Assembly: GCF_003231285.1 (NCBI RefSeq)
Contig: NZ_QKNS01000004.1
Span: 481,118 to 545,117 of the forward strand
Direction of reading: 5' to 3'
Length of the DNA stretch: 64,000 bases
Source: Hymenobacter sediminis
GTDB taxonomy: Bacteria > Bacteroidota > Bacteroidia > Cytophagales > Hymenobacteraceae
Below the pieces are notes generated by a model that was not told the origin of the DNA, did not search any database, and was given only the letters and a program-made list of their open reading frames with translations. The position numbers and the translations under genes were made by a program. Below are positions 60,001 to 64,000 of the stretch, in pieces; within the stretch, counting starts at the first letter, position 1, and each line of letters begins with the position of its first letter.

Positions 60001-61013
60001 AGGTAGAGATTAAAGGCGAAGTACGGCAAGCTGGTCAGCGTAACGCTCGCTTTACCGGTACGGCTCAGGTGCAGGTATTCGAAAAAAAATCTATTGTTAC
60101 AACGCTAGGGAACGAGTCAGGAGATACACCTACTCCCATTGCTATCCGAGAGAATGTACTTTACGACGGTCCAGCCACGGTGACGAATGGCGAATTCAAG
60201 GTTCAGTTCATTGTTCCCAAAGACATCAACTACCAAGTAGGTCTGGGCAAGATTAGCGTTTATGCCGCCGATCTGACGGCTCGCGCCGATGCCCACGGCC
60301 AACTCCTCACTCCCGTCGGCGACGCCAGCCAAGTAGCTTTCCGCGACACGATTCCGCCCCGCATCCGTCTGTCTATGGACAACGAAAACGGGTTTGTGTT
60401 CGGTGGAATGACGGGTACTACCACTACCCTGATCGGTAACCTGCGTGATGAAAGTGGTATCAACACGGCCGGCACTGGTATAGGCCACAACCTCACGGCA
60501 ACCCTCGACGGCGACCCGGCTCAGGTAATCAACCTCAACAAGTTTTATACGGCCAAAGTAGACAGCTTTCAGGCCGGGCAAGTCAAGTATCAGTTCGAAG
60601 GCTTAACCCCAGGCCCGCATGAGTTGCGAGTGAAAGCCTGGGATACTTGGAATAACTCTTCGGAGCAAACCATTGAGTTTATTGCGGCGCCTACCCAGAA
60701 GTTGGCCCTCCAGCACGTACTCAACTACCCCAATCCGTTTGCTACATCCACTACCTTCCATTTCGACCACAACCGCCAAGGTGAGGAGTTGGATGTGCAG
60801 ATTCAGATTTTCACAGTGTCCGGAAAACTCGTCCGCACGCTGCAGGCCCCAATCCTGAGCAGCAGCCCTCACGTAGGTTCCATCACCTGGGACGGCCGCG
60901 ACGAGTATCAGGATCAGCTGGCGCGAGGCGTGTACATCTACCGTGTCAACGTACGGTCCAACCGCGACAAATCGACAGCTTCCAAATTTGAAAAACTGGT
61001 CTTGTTGAATTAA
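57081..61013 (+). CDS. porU: T9SS sortase PorU (C25 family)
   Basis: A 1310-residue surface enzyme that cuts off the C-terminal sorting signal of T9SS cargo and links the protein to anionic LPS. A signal peptide starts at ATG 57081. The N-terminal half is beta-rich. The gingipain-like C25 domain (about 530-880) has the catalytic His817 in YIGHGGPKGW and Cys851 in FTGTCDFSTYDNP. An Ig-like region follows, and the C-terminus has a sorting-domain-like module (YPNPFATSTTFHFD, RGVYIYRVNV). porV, its partner, follows 52 bases downstream. Confidence 0.94.
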   Translation: MRYYTFWVLVLLGIQLGVSPLVRAQSAEQVVRAHIAWAGTVPVVVRGQQRQVPSFRGASFRANEQVGTFQITLPGAVREGRLQEVIYEPVPTAEARQLDLAALPPTPALQLTQGLERRRPVTLLAVQPLRRNPQTGQVEKLVSFAYAYTTAALRPSTTPRSYAKASVLSQGDWYKIGVPGSGIYKLDRKMLADLGLDVQRLDPARLRLYGNAMGTLPQANQAFRPDDLAENPIRFVGDANATFDDNEYFLFYARGPHTWTRAGSAARFQHHLNPYTDTAYYFLTVGSSAGRRVAAAPVVTGASSARITAFTERQFYEVELINLAKSGRTWLGETFTATDQKTFSFPVADLVPGTTVQVTSAVAAASVSPSVFQTSVNGQSAASLVVPGYNCSSGSWCYPEIANGSLGTLNYTVPATSPAEIKIDLTYTGNNDPSAKGYLDYLELNARRQLRLTGSQLEFRSLENIGPNAISQFELSAPANTTIWDVTNPRHPAEVTAANGVFLARTDTLREFVAFNGTAFPTPRSFGKVANQNLHALNLDGKLDLVIVTHPAFLKEAKELAAHRTTHDGFTVQVVTTSQVYNEFGSGGQDVTAIRDFMKMVYDRAPTGKRQYLLLFGDASYDYKADPTNATAQLPDWWKNRLPTNADKINQNFVPVYESVESFDLIMGARPGGQGITYSSDDYYGLLDDTEGAWLPNFSNELVDIGIGRLPVRTAEQAATVVKKLIAYDSPVSFGKWRNRLSFVTDDGDRNLFTAYTEQLTGPLDTLPTTRSYNVYKHYLDMYPQSIVAAGQRSPAAERAIDEAFEQGSLLINYIGHGGPKGWADEQILTNASVLRLQNANRLAFLFTGTCDFSTYDNPEFTSAGEQSLTDTPNGAIGLFTTTRVVYADRNQSMAIEFFRDLFTPLPDGTMPRIGDICQATKNAAVSGDNNRNYALLGDPSMRLAYPQQEAVITQINGKPAQSAQPDTLKALKQVEIKGEVRQAGQRNARFTGTAQVQVFEKKSIVTTLGNESGDTPTPIAIRENVLYDGPATVTNGEFKVQFIVPKDINYQVGLGKISVYAADLTARADAHGQLLTPVGDASQVAFRDTIPPRIRLSMDNENGFVFGGMTGTTTTLIGNLRDESGINTAGTGIGHNLTATLDGDPAQVINLNKFYTAKVDSFQAGQVKYQFEGLTPGPHELRVKAWDTWNNSSEQTIEFIAAPTQKLALQHVLNYPNPFATSTTFHFDHNRQGEELDVQIQIFTVSGKLVRTLQAPILSSSPHVGSITWDGRDEYQDQLARGVYIYRVNVRSNRDKSTASKFEKLVLLN

Positions 61014-61065
61014 TCGAAAGCTGCCGCATTTCGCCTACCTTCCGCCTCTATTTTTTCCCTTCTCT

Positions 61066-62262
61066 ATGACACCGAAGAAACTGACCCTGCGCTCCTTGTT
61101 ACTACCCGGCCTGCTGGGCCTGGCGGCTATTCATCAGGCTCAGGGCCAAGACAACGTATTAACCATTACCACCGCAGTACCCATCCTCACTGTTAGTCCC
61201 GATTCTCGTTCAGGTGCACTTGGTGAAGCGGGCGTTGCCATTAGCCCCGATGCTAACGCGGGCTATTACAACCCGGGTAAACTTGGTTTTGTGAAGTACC
61301 AGCACAGCGCTTCTGTGTCGTATACTCCCTGGCTGGCAGGAGTTGCCAACGATATGGGCCTGGCCTACCTCAGCGGCACTTCTAAAATAGGTGAGCGGGC
61401 TACCCTTTCGGCTAACCTTATGTATTTCGACTTGGGCGAAATTCAGTACCGGACTCTCTCTGGCGCGGCCAATGGCACTTTCAACCCGAAAGAGTACGCC
61501 CTTACCATTGGCTACGGCCAAAAGTTGAGTGATAAGTTTGGGGTAGGCTTGAATGCTCGCTACGTCCGCTCTAACCTGACTGGTGGCACCATTACGGATA
61601 CCAGACCCGGTAATGCAGTAGCAGTAGATTTAGGAGCGTACTACACCACCGATCTTACAATTGGGCCCGGCGAGTACAACCTTGCTTTTGGCGCTGCGGT
61701 ATCCAACATCGGCAACAAAATCAGCTATACCGATGCCAACAACCCCGATTTCCTACCCACTAACCTCAAGCTAGGCACGGCCATCACCAAGGAGCTTGAT
61801 CCGTACAACAAGCTAACGTTGGCTTTCGATGTTAACAAGTTGTTAGTGCCCAGCCCTTACTCTGAGCCCGGAGTTCCAGCCAATGACCCACGCATTCAGG
61901 CTGAAAACGAGAGACGCGCTGGTTACGGCATTGTACGCGGCATCACCAGCTCCTTCAGCGACTCGCCTGATGGTTTCAGCGGCGAACTGAAAGAAATTAA
62001 TCTATCTACTGGCTTAGAATACACGTATAATGATCTTCTGATGGCTCGGGTAGGCTATTTCTACGAGACACCCACCAGTGGCGGCCGTCAGTACTTGAGC
62101 CTTGGGGCTGGTGTGCGCTATCAAGTATTCGGAGTTGATGGGGCCTACCTTGTTCCTAACTCCAAAGCCAACCCATTGGCTCAAACATTACGCGTATCGT
62201 TGCACTTTAATTTCAACGAACTTAGCGAAGCCTTTGGTGGCTCCGACAACACTACTAACTAA
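61066..62262 (+). CDS. porV: T9SS outer-membrane shuttle protein PorV
   Basis: A 398-residue FadL-like outer-membrane barrel. A signal peptide (LLLPGLLGLAAIHQAQGQ) is followed by TAVPILTVSPDSRSGALGEAGVA and DANAGYYNPGKLGF, the hallmark of PorV/LptO proteins. PorV binds cargo after the SprA translocon and carries it to PorU. The gene order porU-porV is the standard one in Bacteroidota. The C-terminus RVSLHFNFNELSEAF has the usual last barrel strand. Confidence 0.94.
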   Translation: MTPKKLTLRSLLLPGLLGLAAIHQAQGQDNVLTITTAVPILTVSPDSRSGALGEAGVAISPDANAGYYNPGKLGFVKYQHSASVSYTPWLAGVANDMGLAYLSGTSKIGERATLSANLMYFDLGEIQYRTLSGAANGTFNPKEYALTIGYGQKLSDKFGVGLNARYVRSNLTGGTITDTRPGNAVAVDLGAYYTTDLTIGPGEYNLAFGAAVSNIGNKISYTDANNPDFLPTNLKLGTAITKELDPYNKLTLAFDVNKLLVPSPYSEPGVPANDPRIQAENERRAGYGIVRGITSSFSDSPDGFSGELKEINLSTGLEYTYNDLLMARVGYFYETPTSGGRQYLSLGAGVRYQVFGVDGAYLVPNSKANPLAQTLRVSLHFNFNELSEAFGGSDNTTN

Positions 62263-62276
62263 CGTCTCCTCTTTTA

Positions 62277-63563
62277 ATGCTCGACCGCAAAGTCGCTCCT
62301 CCCGTTCAGCCGCTGGCCCGCGTAACGCTGCCAGCGGCTGACGTGTTTTCGCTCCCTAATGGAGCTCGTCTGCACGTCATGCGCAATAGCGCCCAGCCGG
62401 TTGTTCGGCTGCAGGTAGTATTCAAGGCCGGTAAATGGTATGAACCCTCCCAAGGTGTATCGTTGCTGACTGCTCGTATGCTACTGGAAGGCACTCGCAC
62501 ACGTTCAGCCAAGCAAATAGCCGATGAAATAGCTTTCTATGGTGCCTCTCTGGAATGTGAACAAGGATTTGATCGAGCTACCCTAACCCTATACTGCCTG
62601 ACCCGGCATTTAGACAAGTTGCTCCCACTAGTACTGGATGTGCTAACGGAACCTACTTTTCCAGACGTAGAACTCACTCAGCTTAAAACACGCACTATCC
62701 AAAACATACGGGTAGAACGGCAGAAACCTAGCTATCTGGCAGCTGAGCAGTTTTCGCATAACCTGTTTGGGCCCGCGAGCCCATATGGCATCAAGTTCAA
62801 TGAGTCGGCATTTCAGTCAGTTTCAGCTGAGCAAATCCACTCATTTCACCAGCAAGCTTACCGCTTATCACAAAGCGAAATATTCTTGTGCGGAGATGTT
62901 ACGTCTGAGCATGATGCTTTAATAACTCAATTGCTAGGCGAACCAATTGAGTTAGATAATCTTGCCCCATTGACGCCATCTGTTAGCCAATTTGCAAGCA
63001 GCCCGGCTCATGACTATGTTACGCTTAAGGGAAGCCTACAAGCATCCCTACGTATTGGGCGGTTGTGGCCATCATTGAATCACCCACAGTCTCATGAGCT
63101 GCAGGTATTAGGCAAAGTGTTAGGCGGATACTTCGGTTCGCGCCTTATGAGAAACATCCGCGAGGACAAAGGTCTCACATACGGCATCTACTCCAGCATT
63201 GGCCCAAGAGAGCACGCTACCAGCTTCGGTATCGGCTCTGATGTAAATGCCTCCAATGCAGCCGTTGCTATTCAGGAAATTCACAAGGAGCTCAGAACGC
63301 TGCAGGACGAGCTAATCCCGAAGGAAGAGCTACAAACCGTCAAAAACTATATGGCGGGCAAATTTGCGAATGAACTAAGCACTGTATTCGAACAGTGTGA
63401 CAAATACAAGACTATCGTCTTCCACCAGCTCCCCGCTGATTACTACAGCCAATATGTAGAGCGTATTCAAGAAGTAAACTCTAAGGCACTGCAAGTGCTA
63501 GCACAGGAATACCTCTCTCCTGAGTCCATGATAGAGGTCATCGTGGGCCCAACAAAAGCATAG
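62277..63563 (+). CDS. M16 (pitrilysin-like) homologue without zinc site
   Basis: A 428-residue protein of the M16 family fold, with two related halves. In active members the first half has HxxEH; here the aligned segment is GVSLLTARMLLEGT, with Leu63, Ala66 and Arg67 in place of the metal residues. The second-half Arg/Tyr region is kept (MRNIREDKGLTYGIYSS). Such inactive members usually pair with an active subunit or act as scaffold. It has no signal peptide. The second half of the gene looks more AT-rich than porU. Its stop codon lies inside a perfect palindrome. Confidence 0.88.
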   Translation: MLDRKVAPPVQPLARVTLPAADVFSLPNGARLHVMRNSAQPVVRLQVVFKAGKWYEPSQGVSLLTARMLLEGTRTRSAKQIADEIAFYGASLECEQGFDRATLTLYCLTRHLDKLLPLVLDVLTEPTFPDVELTQLKTRTIQNIRVERQKPSYLAAEQFSHNLFGPASPYGIKFNESAFQSVSAEQIHSFHQQAYRLSQSEIFLCGDVTSEHDALITQLLGEPIELDNLAPLTPSVSQFASSPAHDYVTLKGSLQASLRIGRLWPSLNHPQSHELQVLGKVLGGYFGSRLMRNIREDKGLTYGIYSSIGPREHATSFGIGSDVNASNAAVAIQEIHKELRTLQDELIPKEELQTVKNYMAGKFANELSTVFEQCDKYKTIVFHQLPADYYSQYVERIQEVNSKALQVLAQEYLSPESMIEVIVGPTKA

Positions 63564-63633
63564 GATCAGTATTGACATAGAAAAAGGGGAGTGGATATCC
63601 ACTCCCCTTTTTCTATGTCAATACTGATCCTAT
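63560..63633. repeat. Perfect 74-bp palindrome with terminator core
   Basis: Every base from 63560 to 63596 pairs with 63597 to 63633, without mismatch or spacer (37-bp arms). The centre (A-run, GGGGAGTGG/CCACTCCCC, T-run) is a strong bidirectional terminator. It includes the stop codon of the M16 gene at 63561-63563. Confidence 0.9.
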
Positions 63634-63938
63634 ACATAATAATGAAAGAGCTATAAATGCCTTACCTATGTTTAGATTGCTACATTCCCAAAGATCGGAT
63701 AGGAGCTAAACTCAACAACATGTGATAGCCTTCGCCCTTATTTCTACTGTTCTAGACATTACTGGAATAGCAATAGAAAGAGTAGGCGAATAACACCAGT
63801 ATAATCCTTCTATTTCTCGTTTCTTAAGCTGAGGCTAAGCAGAGACGAAGCTATGAGGGGTAGCAGGTAGTGGTGGGATATAAACGCAAAACGCCCCCCT
63901 GCAGCACGAAGTCGCAGGGGGGCGTCAGGAAATGATAA
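63564..63938. other. Intergenic region between the M16 gene and 5S rRNA
   Basis: About 375 bases. It holds the palindrome at the left and the rRNA terminator at the right. The AT-rich centre (63634-63885) shows no gene or repeat I can support. Confidence 0.6.
63891..63925 (-). terminator. Terminator of the rRNA operon
   Basis: A perfect 12-bp GC-rich stem (63891-63902 / 63914-63925) with an 11-nt loop, followed on the minus strand by a T-rich stretch. It lies about 15 bases after the 5S 3' end. Confidence 0.85.
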
Positions 63939-64000
63939 GGTTGGCGGCGACCGACTCTCCCGCCGGTGAAGGCAGTACCATAGGCGCTCCGGGGCTTAAC
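63939..64000 (-). rRNA. rrf: 5S ribosomal RNA, 3' part
   Basis: On the minus strand the sequence starts GTTAAGCCCCGGAGCGCC, continues with ATGGTACTGC and GGGAGAGTCGGTCGCCGCC, which is the conserved second half of bacterial 5S rRNA. The 5' half lies beyond the window. The 3' end is approximate. It is the last gene of an rRNA operon read toward the M16 gene, so the operon and that gene converge. Confidence 0.9.

Noticed and set aside
1..64000. CRISPR array, insertion sequence, prophage or tRNA
   Set aside because: No regularly spaced direct repeats, transposase, integrase or phage genes, and no tRNA cloverleaf were recognised by eye; short tRNAs could still be missed.

Overview
The window is a chromosomal stretch from a Bacteroidota bacterium, most likely a Hymenobacter-like member of the Cytophagales. 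The reasons are the type IX secretion system (T9SS) genes (porU, porV, a PorZ-like gene and a cargo with a C-terminal sorting domain), the fused or solo Bacteroidota-style proteins, the near absence of Shine-Dalgarno sites, promoters that fit the Bacteroidota -7 box TAnnTTTG, and moderately high GC content. No CRISPR array, transposase, prophage or tRNA was seen.

Layout: 1-2 kb has the end of nuoN facing a DUF937-OmpA envelope protein. 2-4 kb is a 3'-5' exonuclease plus an sdpR/sdpI-like pair. 4-11.4 kb holds single housekeeping genes (aspS, tadA, sod, a nucleoside permease, ndk) with small secreted proteins. 11.6-17 kb has a DHH phosphoesterase followed by five consecutive FKBP-type prolyl isomerase paralogues, all predicted to be exported. 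17-22.8 kb is recO, a PorZ-like T9SS gene, tdk, a ferredoxin and a conserved unknown. 22.8-30.3 kb is the cell-shape cluster mreB-mreC-mreD-mrdA-rodA read leftward, ending in a GT-C membrane glycosyltransferase. 30.6-32.2 kb is purH.

32.3-36.2 kb is a compact cassette of an acyl-CoA-dehydrogenase-fold flavoprotein, a PIG-L deacetylase, a NodS-like methyltransferase and a GT2 glycosyltransferase. It looks like a small pathway for an unknown glycoconjugate and is the best candidate here for an undescribed system. 36.4-41.3 kb has an Omp85-type barrel, a UbiA-type prenyltransferase, a cold-shock protein, kdsC, an iscX/ferredoxin pair and a DUF2520 protein. 41.7-44.4 kb is a large T9SS cargo. 44.7-50.7 kb is a cytochrome c maturation operon (ccmB-C-D-E-x-F) with an unusual CxxxY-type CcmE and an extra secreted protein. 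50.9-55.4 kb pairs a FAD oxidoreductase with an 1116-residue peptidase-like/propeller/barrel fusion. 55.5-63.6 kb has a metallo-hydrolase, pssA, porU, porV and a catalytically dead M16 homologue. The right edge is the 3' part of a 5S rRNA gene, on the minus strand, with its terminator.

Two non-coding signals run across these regions. One is a family of intergenic inverted repeats whose arms are built from 7-bp units. The other is a perfect 74-bp palindrome that begins one base before the stop codon of the M16 gene.
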